Source of the DNA: Methylocystis parvus OBBP
GTDB taxonomy: Bacteria; Pseudomonadota; Alphaproteobacteria; Rhizobiales; Beijerinckiaceae
DNA length: 64,000 nucleotides
NCBI RefSeq assembly: GCF_027571405.1
Contig: NZ_CP092968.1
Coordinates: 2,232,001-2,296,000 of the forward strand
Direction of reading: 5' to 3'
Of the stretch, positions 29,498-37,968 are shown piece by piece. Position 1 is the stretch's first letter. Every line of letters begins with the position of its first letter. The notes under the pieces are model-generated. The model searched no databases. It was not told the origin of the DNA and was given only the letters and a program-made list of their open reading frames with translations. The translations under genes and the position numbers were made by a program.

Positions 29498-30349
29498 ATG
29501 AAAATCCTCGTTTGCATCAAGCAGGTTCCGGACAGCGCGCAGATCCGCGTGCATCCCGTCACCAATACGATCATGCGGCAGGGCGTGCCGACGATCATCA
29601 ACCCTTACGACCTCTTCTCGCTCGAAGAGGCGCTGCGGCTGCGCGACAAGTTCGGCGGCGAAGTGACCGTGCTGACCATGGGCCCGCCCATGGCGGCGGA
29701 GTCGCTGCGCAAGGCGCTCGCCATCGGCGCCGACCGCGCCGTGCTGCTGACCGACCGCTTCTTCGCCGGCTCCGACACGCTGGCGACGACCTATGCGCTG
29801 GCGCAGGCCATCCGCAAGATCGAGCAGACCTTCGGCAAGCAGGACATCGTCTTCACCGGCAAGCAGACGATCGACGGCGACACCGCGCAGGTCGGCCCGG
29901 GCGTCGCCAAGCGCCTCGGCCTGCTGCAGCTCACTTACGTCTCCAAGGTCGTCGAATGCGATCCCGACAAGGGCGAGCTCGTCGTCGAGCGCCGCGCCGA
30001 AGGCGGCGTGCAGCTGCTCAAGACCGCCATGCCCTGCCTCATCGCCATGCTCGAGGGCTCCAATGAGGTGCGCCGCGGCGCCCTCGCCGACACGCTGCGC
30101 GCCGCGCGCGCCGAAATCGTCACCTGGAGCGCGAAGGACGCCGAGATCCAGGACCTCACAAAATGCGGCCTGAAGGGCTCGCCGACCATCGTCAAGAAAG
30201 TCTTCGCGCCCGCCCCGCGCTCCGAGAAGGCCGCCTTCGTGGAGCCCGGCAAGAACGCCGCCGAATCCTCGGAGGCGCTGATCGCCGCCATCTTCGGACG
30301 CCATCCCGCGCTCGAGGCCGATATGACCAAGCTTGCTTCCGGACTCTAA
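29498..30349 (+). CDS. fixA: FixA, electron-bifurcating flavoprotein (EtfB-like)
   Basis: 283 aa. ETF beta family: [33 protein letters not shown] and [15 protein letters not shown] (AMP/FAD-binding). With FixB, FixC and FixX it uses NADH to reduce both quinone and a low-potential ferredoxin or flavodoxin for nitrogenase. First of four fix genes in one run after nifW. Confidence 0.96.
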   Translation: MKILVCIKQVPDSAQIRVHPVTNTIMRQGVPTIINPYDLFSLEEALRLRDKFGGEVTVLTMGPPMAAESLRKALAIGADRAVLLTDRFFAGSDTLATTYALAQAIRKIEQTFGKQDIVFTGKQTIDGDTAQVGPGVAKRLGLLQLTYVSKVVECDPDKGELVVERRAEGGVQLLKTAMPCLIAMLEGSNEVRRGALADTLRAARAEIVTWSAKDAEIQDLTKCGLKGSPTIVKKVFAPAPRSEKAAFVEPGKNAAESSEALIAAIFGRHPALEADMTKLASGL

Positions 30350-30360
30350 AGGAGCCGACG

Positions 30361-31452
30361 ATGTCCGCCACCCCTCCGCCCGCCGCCCGCGCCAGCGCGA
30401 AGAAAGAGCTCCCGGAACATTTCCGCGACTATAAGCATGTCTGGGTCTTCATCGAGCAGGAGCGCGGCGACGTTCATCCCGTCTCCTGGGAGCTGCTCGG
30501 CGAAGGCCGCAAGCTGGCCGACAAGCTCGGCGTCGAGCTCGCGGCCGTGGTTCTCGGCGGCCCCGACGCGACGAAGGAAGCGGCGGCGGAAGCTTTCCGC
30601 TACGGCGCGGACCTCGCTTATCTCGTCGAACATCCGGTGCTCGCCGACTATCGCAACGAGTCCTACGCCAGGGCGATGACGCAGCTCGTCAACACGCACA
30701 AGCCGGAGATCCTGCTGCTCGGCGCGACCAATCTCGGCCGCGACCTCGCGGGCTCCGTCGCGACGACGCTGCTCACCGGCCTCACCGCCGACTGCACCGA
30801 GCTCGCCGTCGACGCCGACGGCTCGCTCGCCGCGACGCGCCCGACCTTCGGCGGCTCGCTGCTCTGCACGATCTATACGCTGAACTATCGCCCGCAAATG
30901 GCGACGGTGCGGCCGCGCGTCATGCCGATGCCGGCGCGCGTCGCCGACCGCCTCGGCCGGATCGTGGCCTTCACGCCCGATCTCTCGGAAGACGAGATCA
31001 TCACCAAGCTGCTGCGCTTCATCCCCGACCGCGACTCCAACAAGAGCAATCTCGCTTTCGCCGACATCGTCGTCGCCGGCGGCATGGGGCTCGGCAGCGC
31101 CGAGAATTTCCAGCTCGTCAAGAATCTCGCCGCCGTGCTCGGCGCGGAATTCGGCTGCTCGCGCCCCGTCGTGCAGAAGGGCTGGCTGTCCTCCGACCGC
31201 CAGATCGGCCAGACCGGCAAGACGATCCGGCCGAAGCTCTATATCGCCGCCGGCATCTCCGGCGCGATCCAGCATCGCGTCGGCGTCGAAGGGGCCGATT
31301 GCATCGTCGCCGTCAACACCGACAGGAACGCGCCGATCTTCGACTTCGCGCATATCGGCGTCGCGACGGACGCCATCCGCCTGCTGCCGGCGCTCACCGA
31401 AGCCTTCCGCGCGCGGCTCTCGCCCCATCAGCGCGACCGGCTCGCCGGCTGA
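30361..31452 (+). CDS. fixB: FixB, electron-bifurcating flavoprotein (EtfA-like)
   Basis: 363 aa. ETF alpha family: [19 protein letters not shown] at the N-terminus and the C-terminal FAD domain with [46 protein letters not shown]. Pairs with FixA. GGAG lies about 7 nt upstream; 11 nt separate it from fixA. Confidence 0.96.
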   Translation: MSATPPPAARASAKKELPEHFRDYKHVWVFIEQERGDVHPVSWELLGEGRKLADKLGVELAAVVLGGPDATKEAAAEAFRYGADLAYLVEHPVLADYRNESYARAMTQLVNTHKPEILLLGATNLGRDLAGSVATTLLTGLTADCTELAVDADGSLAATRPTFGGSLLCTIYTLNYRPQMATVRPRVMPMPARVADRLGRIVAFTPDLSEDEIITKLLRFIPDRDSNKSNLAFADIVVAGGMGLGSAENFQLVKNLAAVLGAEFGCSRPVVQKGWLSSDRQIGQTGKTIRPKLYIAAGISGAIQHRVGVEGADCIVAVNTDRNAPIFDFAHIGVATDAIRLLPALTEAFRARLSPHQRDRLAG

Positions 31453-31507
31453 TGAACAATTTCAATTCGCCTGGCGGGACGCCGGCGGCATGTGAATGGA
31501 GACTGCC

Positions 31508-32815
31508 ATGATCGAAGAACGGTTCGACGCGATCGTGATCGGCGCCGGAATGGCCGGCAACGCCGCCGCGCACGCCATGGCGTCCCGCGGCCTCAAAGTG
31601 CTGCAGATCGAGCGCGGGGAATATCCCGGCTCGAAGAATGTGCAGGGCGCGATCCTCTACGCCGAGATGGTCGAGAAGATCATCCCGAACTTCCGCGAGG
31701 AGGCGCCGCTGGAGCGCCATCTCGTCGAGCAGCGCTTCTGGATGATGGGCGAACGCTCCCATACCGGCCTGCAATATCGCAATGACGACTTCAACGAGGA
31801 CAGGCCGAACCGCTACACGATCATCCGCTCGCAATTCGACCGCTGGTTCTCCAAGGAGGTCCAGTCGCAGGGCGCGATCGTGATCTGCGAGACGACGGTG
31901 ACGGAGCTCGTCAGCGACGCCTATGGCAAGGTCATCGGCGTGCGCACGGACCGCGCCGGCGGGACCATCTTCGCCGACGTCGTCGTGCTCTGCGAAGGCG
32001 TCAACGGCCTCCTGGGCGCGCGCGCCGGCCTGCGCGCCTCGCCCAGGCCCGAACATGTCGCGCTCGCGGTCAAGGAAATGCACTTCCTGCCGCGCGAGAC
32101 GATCGAGGCGCGCTTCAATCTGCATGGCGACGAAGGCGTCGTCATCGAAGCCGCCGGCGTCATCTCCAAGGGCATGACCGGCATGGGCTTCGTCTACACC
32201 AACAAGGAGAGCGTCTCCGTCGGCATGGGTTGTCTGGTTTCCGACTTCGCCGCGAACAAGGACACGCCCTACGGCCTGCTCGAGGCCTTCAAGAACCATC
32301 CCTCGATCAAGCCGCTGCTCGAAGGCTCGGAAGTCAAGGAATACGCCGCCCATCTCATCCCCGAGGGCGGATATAAGACAATTCCGGAGCTTTTCGGCGA
32401 CGGATGGGTCGTCTGCGGCGACGCCGCCCAGCTCAACAACGCCATTCACCGCGAAGGCTCCAACCTCGCCCTCACCTCCGGCCGTCTCGCCGGCGAAGCG
32501 GTCTTCCAGATCAAATCGCGCCGCGACGCCATGACCAAGCAGAACCTGGCGCTCTACAAAAAGCTGCTCGACGACAGCTTCGTCATGAAGGACCTGAAGA
32601 AATATAAAGACATGCCGGCGCTGCTGCACGCCAATTCGCAAAACTACTTCCTCGCCTATCCGCAGCTCGTCTCCAGGGCCATGGAAAACTTCCTGCGCGT
32701 CGACGGCACCCCGAAGATCGACAAGGAAAAAGCCACCATCGCCGCCTTCGTCAAGCAGCGCAAATGGTCCGGCCTCTTCGGCGACGCCTGGAGACTCGCC
32801 CGCGCCTGGAGATGA
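31508..32815 (+). CDS. fixC: FixC, ETF-quinone-oxidoreductase-like flavoprotein
   Basis: 435 aa. N-terminal Rossmann fold [20 protein letters not shown] contact [16 protein letters not shown] near residue 310. FixC takes electrons from FixAB and reduces ubiquinone. The ATG at 31508 (GGAGA 5 nt upstream) is preferred over 31496, whose codons contain that ribosome-binding site. Confidence 0.95.
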   Translation: MIEERFDAIVIGAGMAGNAAAHAMASRGLKVLQIERGEYPGSKNVQGAILYAEMVEKIIPNFREEAPLERHLVEQRFWMMGERSHTGLQYRNDDFNEDRPNRYTIIRSQFDRWFSKEVQSQGAIVICETTVTELVSDAYGKVIGVRTDRAGGTIFADVVVLCEGVNGLLGARAGLRASPRPEHVALAVKEMHFLPRETIEARFNLHGDEGVVIEAAGVISKGMTGMGFVYTNKESVSVGMGCLVSDFAANKDTPYGLLEAFKNHPSIKPLLEGSEVKEYAAHLIPEGGYKTIPELFGDGWVVCGDAAQLNNAIHREGSNLALTSGRLAGEAVFQIKSRRDAMTKQNLALYKKLLDDSFVMKDLKKYKDMPALLHANSQNYFLAYPQLVSRAMENFLRVDGTPKIDKEKATIAAFVKQRKWSGLFGDAWRLARAWR

Positions 32816-32895
32816 AAATGACCGGCGCAGGAACAAAAACAGTTGGCGCTGTTCTTGCGTAGACAAAGACAAAATGTCGCCTGAGGAGAACCCCC

Positions 32896-33186
32896 ATGTC
32901 CCTCGCCGCCCGTGTCGAAGAGAAACTCTTCCAAAATCGCTACCTCGTGGACGCCGGCAAACCACATATCGCCATCCGTCCCCACGAAAAACCCTCCGAA
33001 AACCTCCTCGCCATGACCCGCATCTGCCCCGCAGGATGCTACTCCGAAACAAGCTCCGGACAAGTCGAAATCACCCCAGACGGATGCCTCGAATGCGGAA
33101 CATGCCGCGTGCTCTGCGAGGTTGCAGGTGACGTTGTCTGGAATTATCCTAGGGGCGGGTTTGGAATTCTTTTCAAATTCGGGTGA
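32896..33186 (+). CDS. fixX: FixX, ferredoxin-like protein
   Basis: 96 aa. Cluster ligands in RICPAGCY and [11 protein letters not shown]. FixX accepts electrons within the FixABCX complex. It is 80 nt from fixC, with GAGGAG upstream. The fixC-fixX gap and fixX itself are richer in A than the rest of the block. No terminator is obvious behind it. Confidence 0.94.
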   Translation: MSLAARVEEKLFQNRYLVDAGKPHIAIRPHEKPSENLLAMTRICPAGCYSETSSGQVEITPDGCLECGTCRVLCEVAGDVVWNYPRGGFGILFKFG

Positions 33187-33188
33187 CG

Positions 33189-33590
33189 CTATTCTGAAAG
33201 AAACAGTCGGCAGTGGACAAAATCATTCATCGCAACGAATTTATCGTAGAAGCTTCGCGCTGCGCTGATATCGATGGCCGTGCGCCGGTAGCTGCTTTCC
33301 TTTCCCATGCGTATGAGATCTTGGATAAGCTTGGCGCCGATTCCTTGCCTTCGGTAATTGCGGACACATAAAGATTTTCGAGATAACACGTTGGCGCTAA
33401 CGCAAACGGCCATTCTACTGGCGCCTCCCATATTCAACCCCCGCATATAATTGCGACGCTGCTCGCCATTCGTCCGCCAATGGATCGCGAGCGACATAGA
33501 GCGTCCGCCTTACCATCCGCTGTCGTCACTATGAGCAATTTCTCCAATTTGTACACGGCGGCAACCATGTCGGTACGATTTTGTACAGCT
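33189..33590 (-). pseudogene. GNAT acetyltransferase remnant (several frameshifts)
   Basis: Pieces of one GNAT domain are spread over the three minus-strand frames: an N-terminal DMVAAVYKLEKLL, then DPLADEWRAASQLYAGVEYG, then CYLENLYVS, then NYRRQGIGAKLIQDLI (acetyl-CoA loop) and ARSFYDKF near the end. At least two frame changes and a stop are needed to join them, so the gene is dead. The longest open piece (33189-33497) is only a fragment. Confidence 0.75.
33573..33586. promoter_or_regulatory. GTAC-N6-GTAC motif (possible VnfA box)
   Basis: GTAC-GATTTT-GTAC. It fits the VnfA pattern exactly but is 334 nt from the nearest -24 element, further than the other boxes, and could be chance. Confidence 0.35.
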
Positions 33591-33919
33591 TAGAAGCCGT
33601 TTGAGAATTGTGTTCAGTGAGCGATCCGGCGGATCAGGGAACGAAGCAAGTTGACGTTCCATTACGTCGCCGCCATGGCGCGCGGGCGGACTCTAGGCGT
33701 TCGCTGTTGCTGCTGCAGCAAAGTGACGGAATGCTTGTTCTTCTGGACGACAGGCGCCGAGCCGCCCGGTCGATGCAATTGGCATATGACCGGTCAGCGG
33801 CTTGGATATCATCGCCTGACCAGCTTCTCAAATTCAGCTATTGAGCTCCGACGAGGTATTTGCGCAATGAAGACCCGTCACCTCTGCCTGTTTGACTGAA
33901 GTGCTCAAGAGTCAACATT

Positions 33920-33934
33920 TGGTCCCAGTATTGC
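33920..33934 (+). promoter_or_regulatory. sigma-54-like promoter of the glutaredoxin gene
   Basis: TGGTCC, five bases, TTGC; one departure from consensus in the -24 half. The start is predicted near 33946. Confidence 0.5.
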
Positions 33935-34012
33935 TTTGAAGACGTCGGCGCGGATTTTCACCGCGCGCCTTGCCTTCCGCCCGGTCTGGCGCAACGCCGA
34001 AAGGTCAAACCG

Positions 34013-34348
34013 ATGTTAGGAAACTCGTCCGGCTTCATCAAATCCATCGTCGACAGCAGCGATGTCGTTCTGTTCATGAACGGCATTCCGGCCCAACCGC
34101 AATGCGGCCTCTCGTCCGCCATGGTCTCGATTCTCCACCGCCTCAACGCTCCCTTCAAACCCGTCAATTTGCTTTCCAACCCGAACGTTCGGGACGGCCT
34201 CAAGGAATTGTCCAACGGGCCGGCCATTCCGCAGCTCTATGTCAAAGGCGAACTCATCGGCGGCTCCGACATTGTCAAGGAAATGTACGCCGCCGGAGCA
34301 TTGACCAAGCTCCTCTCCGAGAAGGGCGTTGCGCATCGTCCCGTCTGA
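34013..34348 (+). CDS. monothiol glutaredoxin (Grx4/GrxD type)
   Basis: 111 aa. Grx4-type fold: FIKSIVDSSDVVLFMNGIP, active site QCGLS (usually CGFS), PAIPQLYVKGELIGGSDIVKEMY. These proteins bind bridging 2Fe-2S clusters with glutathione and pass them on. Nif-linked copies are common in alphaproteobacteria. The Phe-to-Leu change in CGFS keeps the single cysteine. It lies behind a sigma-54-like promoter at the right end of the island. Confidence 0.88.
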   Translation: MLGNSSGFIKSIVDSSDVVLFMNGIPAQPQCGLSSAMVSILHRLNAPFKPVNLLSNPNVRDGLKELSNGPAIPQLYVKGELIGGSDIVKEMYAAGALTKLLSEKGVAHRPV

Positions 34349-34613
34349 CCGGGATTTGGCCTGCTTTTGCTTCGGGGAGCTCCAAATGACTCCCCTATGC
34401 AAGAGAGATGGAGTTTGCGCCGGGGTTTCTCGACGTCGACCGCAGTGCGCACGCGCTCGATGATGTCATTCTTCTGCTCGGAAAAAATGGCGACGCCGGA
34501 TTTCGGAGTTGAGCAATTCCCCTTCATCGCCGTTTCCGACATCTCGAATTGGGAAATTCGTTTCAGGTCAACGTAATTCTAATTCCTAATTTTTCAGCAA
34601 GCGGCCCTTCGCG

Positions 34614-34811
34614 TTATTTCTCGATCAGATCATTTTCCTGACAATAGGCTTCCTGGCCCCGTTTGAATTCGCCCAAGGTAAATTCAAAGCCCTCCTCGCG
34701 CAAAGCGGCCCAACTCGCCTCTTCATCATCGCTCAAAAGAGTCATGCGGGCGCGAAACTCTTCGTCCGAATGCATGCGCTTGATATAGGCGAGGGCGGAC
34801 TCAACGGACAT
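34614..34811 (-). CDS. Nif11-family small protein (second copy)
   Basis: 65 aa. SVESALAYIKRMHSDEEF then SDDEEASWAALREEGFEF, the same Nif11 pattern as the protein at 17726. The upstream extension to 34988 is not supported; GGGAG lies 7 nt before the ATG at 34811. A single Cys near the C-terminus (AYCQEN) is absent from the first copy. It marks the right boundary of the nitrogen-fixation island. Confidence 0.85.
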   Translation of the reverse strand: MSVESALAYIKRMHSDEEFRARMTLLSDDEEASWAALREEGFEFTLGEFKRGQEAYCQENDLIEK

Positions 34812-34854
34812 GTCTGGGCTCCCGAAAGTATTGCGACGCTTATCCTTGAGTGGA

Positions 34855-34869
34855 GCAAGATTTGCGCCG
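34855..34869 (-). promoter_or_regulatory. sigma-54-like promoter of the second nif11 gene
   Basis: Minus strand CGGCGC, five bases, TTGC with correct spacing. The start is predicted near 34844. Confidence 0.4.
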
Positions 34870-34997
34870 CAGTCATAGACGGCGTTTCGAGGACCGAGTT
34901 TCGGAAGCGCTTGGCGAGGTGATGCAGCTTTCCCAGGACGAAGAGCTGGTGTTCGTCTCTGACGCGCCGCCCATCCGGGCCAGAGCAAAAAGCCTTT

Positions 34998-36998
34998 CTA
35001 CTCTCTCCCTATCTTGTTCGTCTTCCACCACCACTGCTCGAGCGTGAAGCCGAAGGGATAGATTGGAAAATTAGGCAGACGAGCGGGGCGCTCGAGCTCG
35101 GTGCTGTGGACAGTCCAAATCTCTCCGGCGTGGAACAAGGGAACGAAGTAAAAGCCGGAGAGGAGCGCGCGATCGAGCGCGCGCGCCGCGCTCAAATGCT
35201 CTTCAGCATCTCGCGCGCGGATAAGAGCGTCGATCAGGCCGTCGAGCGCGGGAGATGACGCGCCCGCAAGATTGGTTCCCTTTTCCTTGTCGATGCTCGC
35301 GGAGCTCCATCGCCCCGCCTGCTCCGCGCCCGGAACGGCCGCCGGCAGCCATTGCCCGATCATGACGTCATATTCGAATTTTCGGCGTCGCTGCTGATAC
35401 TGAACCTCGTCATAAAGTCTCGGCTGCGCAGCGACGCCGATGCGCTTAAGCGAGGCGGCGAAATTCAGCGCGAGGCGTTCTTCGTCATGGTCGCGGACCA
35501 TGATCTCGAAGGCTATCGGCCTGCCGTCCTTCTCCAGGCCCTTTTCGGCCAACTTGTAGCCGCTTTCGGCGAGGAGCCGAAGCGCTTGCCGCGCGATATT
35601 TCGATCGCGTCCGCTGCCGTCATGCTCGGGCGGACGCCATTTTCCTTCGAGGATATCTTCACGCACGGCGCCGGGATATTTGGAGATCAAGGCCCGCTCG
35701 CCCCCGCTTGCAGGGCGGCCGGAAGATGAATATTGCGATTCGTCGAAATAGCTCACAGTGCGCCTGTAGAGCCCTCCGTAAAGATTGGCGTTAACCCATT
35801 CGAAGTCGAACGTCATCGCTATGGCTTCGCGTAGCCGGACGTCGTCGAAAAGCTTGTTGCGAAGATTGAAGACGAAACCGGACATTCCAACCGGGCGCCC
35901 GGGCCGCAGAACGTCCTTGACGACGATCCCGTCGCGGATCGCCGGAAAGTCATAGCCCTTGAGCCAGCGCGAAGCGCTGCTCTCCTCGCGATAATCGACA
36001 AGCCCGGCCTTCAACGCCTCGAAAAGCGCGTTGCCGTCGCGATGCCAATCAATGTCGATCTCGTCGAAATTGTAGAGACCGCGCTGGCTCGGAAGGTCCT
36101 TCGCCCAGTAATCCGCGTCGCGGGCCAATACCAGACGCTCGCCGATCTTCACCTCCTTTACGATATAGGGACCCGAGCCGACTGGAATATCCATGCGAAC
36201 GTCGTCGAAATGGGCGCTGTCCGTCGCCGTATTGGAGAGAACGGGCATGGCGGCGAGCAGGAGAGGCAATTCGCGATCTGGGCCGCTTATCAGGTCGAAC
36301 CGCACCGTATGCGCGTCCGGCGTCTCGACCTTGCTCACGCGCCCAAACGCGTCCCTTTGTCCGGGACGGCCTTTGGCCTTCAAGAGCTCGAAAGAAAACA
36401 GCACGTCTTCCGCCGTGATCGGCTTCCGGTCAGAAAAACGGGCGCGTCGGTCGAGATGGAAGATGACATGTTCCCATTTGGAGTCGATCTCAATCGACTC
36501 GGCGATAAGCGGGTAAAAGCTGTAAGGCTCATCCTGGGAGCGCGCCATCAAGCTTTGATAGACGTTCCCGATCAAGAGCTGCGGCGCCGACGCGAATTTG
36601 AGGTTGAAAGGATTGAGGCTCTCGTAACTTCCAATCATGCCGAGCCTCAATTTGCCGCCTTTCGGCGCGCTCGGATTTGCGTAGGGAAAATGGTCGAAAT
36701 TCGCGGGAAGCGCAGGATCGCCGTAGAGGGCCAAGCCGTGTTTTACGTTCTCGGCCGCGGCCACGCGCTCAAATGGCGCGATAAGGCAGGAAATCGCCAT
36801 CGAAAAGAGAATGAGCGACGCGGCGCAGAGAAAAAGCGCGCGCTTGGCTTTCCAGATGGATTGGTGGCGCAATCGCTGTTCTCTCCAAATATTCCGCTTT
36901 ACGTCGTCTTCGTTTCCCGGACGACGTGCATTTTTTGCGCGGCCGCCATATGCCAGTGAGGCTTTTCGCTTGCCGAGAATTCGCTTGCCGAGAATCAT
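34998..36998 (-). CDS. family-5 extracellular solute-binding protein (oligopeptide/chalkophore type)
   Basis: 666 aa from the ATG at 36998. A basic N-terminus, then a hydrophobic export segment near residues 45-70 (ALFLCAASLILFSMAISC), then a family-5 binding protein of the YejA type: GKLRLGMIGSYESLNPF, ITAEDVLFSFELLKAKG, GSGPYIVKE, REAIAMTFDFEWVN. Such proteins bind peptides in the periplasm. The methanobactin-import protein MbnE belongs to this family. Here it follows an HMA-methyltransferase and a TonB receptor gene on the same strand, so a metallophore peptide is a reasonable substrate guess. The true start could be later than 36998. Confidence 0.82.
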   Translation of the reverse strand: MILGKRILGKRKASLAYGGRAKNARRPGNEDDVKRNIWREQRLRHQSIWKAKRALFLCAASLILFSMAISCLIAPFERVAAAENVKHGLALYGDPALPANFDHFPYANPSAPKGGKLRLGMIGSYESLNPFNLKFASAPQLLIGNVYQSLMARSQDEPYSFYPLIAESIEIDSKWEHVIFHLDRRARFSDRKPITAEDVLFSFELLKAKGRPGQRDAFGRVSKVETPDAHTVRFDLISGPDRELPLLLAAMPVLSNTATDSAHFDDVRMDIPVGSGPYIVKEVKIGERLVLARDADYWAKDLPSQRGLYNFDEIDIDWHRDGNALFEALKAGLVDYREESSASRWLKGYDFPAIRDGIVVKDVLRPGRPVGMSGFVFNLRNKLFDDVRLREAIAMTFDFEWVNANLYGGLYRRTVSYFDESQYSSSGRPASGGERALISKYPGAVREDILEGKWRPPEHDGSGRDRNIARQALRLLAESGYKLAEKGLEKDGRPIAFEIMVRDHDEERLALNFAASLKRIGVAAQPRLYDEVQYQQRRRKFEYDVMIGQWLPAAVPGAEQAGRWSSASIDKEKGTNLAGASSPALDGLIDALIRARDAEEHLSAARALDRALLSGFYFVPLFHAGEIWTVHSTELERPARLPNFPIYPFGFTLEQWWWKTNKIGRE

Positions 36999-37006
36999 AG
37001 CGTCGC

Positions 37007-37906
37007 TCAGCGAGAGAGAACCGCGCGCCAACGGCGCGAGAGGCAGCCTTGTTGCGGAATGTCGTCGAACGCCGTCAGGGAAAGGCCGTCCACCGCGAGG
37101 CTTTCGATCTCGTCGCGGGTCAGCGGCCGCCAGGGCGTTGTCTGCGGTTCTTCTCTCTCGCGCGCGGAGGAAATGACGAGGAGTCGCCCGCCGGGCGCAA
37201 CCATGGATGCGAGCGCACGCGCGGCCGCCGGCAGCATTTCCTCGCGGAGCGTCTGTAGCGTGTAGCATTCGTGCACAAGGTCGAAGGCGCCAATCCACTC
37301 CTTCGGCGGCGCGAAAAGATCGGCCAAGCGGTAATCGACTGAGCTGTCTGGAAAGCGCCGCTTCGCCCACGCCACGGCGCAGTCGATATAGTCGAAGGCC
37401 GAGACGCGCGCGCCCGCACCCGCGAAGGCCTCCGCATTGTCGCCCAATCCGCAACCGACATCGAGAACGCGCTTTTTCCTTACATCCTGTCGCGCGAGCC
37501 AATCCACGAGCAACGAATTCGGCGCAAGCGCCGCCCAGGGAACATTAGCGGCGTCCTCGCCCGCGAGTTCATAGATCTTCGTGAACCATTGGTCGCCTTT
37601 GGGATCGTTTGGGTCGCCCTTCGATCCCATATGCGGGTTCATCGCGTCGAGACGCGCGCGAGCCGCGGATCGACGGGCGATAAAGTCGGCGTCCATTTCC
37701 TGCCTCGTGATTCGAGCCGCATAACCGGCGTCGACGATGGCCCCGAGAAGCTGACGCGGATTGGCGGGCGCGGGTTCGATCGACACTTGTTTCGCCGAAA
37801 GATCGACCGAGACCTCGGCGTCCGGCAAGACGCTGCGCGCGGCCTCCACGACATGCTGCGCGCAACCTTTGCAATGCATGTTTTCGACAAACAAGACGAT
37901 CCCCAT
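37007..37906 (-). CDS. HMA-domain / SAM-methyltransferase fusion
   Basis: 299 aa from the ATG at 37906 (AGGAG 5 nt upstream). Residues 1-65 form a heavy-metal-associated domain with MHCKGCAQHV, the CxxC site that binds Cu(I) in copper chaperones. Residues about 125-299 form a class I methyltransferase: VLDVGCGLGDNAEAF (motif I), FDYIDCAVAWAKRRF, FDLVHECYTLQTL, GGRLLVISSA. The substrate is unknown; similar stand-alone enzymes methylate thiols or tellurite. It lies between a TonB receptor and a solute-binding protein gene. Metal-dependent methylation of a chalkophore or thiol is inference. Confidence 0.85.
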   Translation of the reverse strand: MGIVLFVENMHCKGCAQHVVEAARSVLPDAEVSVDLSAKQVSIEPAPANPRQLLGAIVDAGYAARITRQEMDADFIARRSAARARLDAMNPHMGSKGDPNDPKGDQWFTKIYELAGEDAANVPWAALAPNSLLVDWLARQDVRKKRVLDVGCGLGDNAEAFAGAGARVSAFDYIDCAVAWAKRRFPDSSVDYRLADLFAPPKEWIGAFDLVHECYTLQTLREEMLPAAARALASMVAPGGRLLVISSAREREEPQTTPWRPLTRDEIESLAVDGLSLTAFDDIPQQGCLSRRWRAVLSR

Positions 37907-37968
37907 GACCACTCCTACCTGCATAAATGCCGGACGCACGGCGAAACCCGATGCGTCTATTTCTGGCG

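Larger units (their letters stand above)
33498..34012. other. intergenic region upstream of the glutaredoxin gene
   Basis: It holds the 5' part of the GNAT remnant, one exact GTAC-N6-GTAC motif and a sigma-54-like element. Short open frames here show no recognisable protein. Confidence 0.5.

Noticed and set aside
33608..33899. Small plus-strand open frames between the GNAT remnant and the glutaredoxin gene
   Set aside because: No recognisable domain, no ribosome-binding site, and biased composition typical of chance frames.
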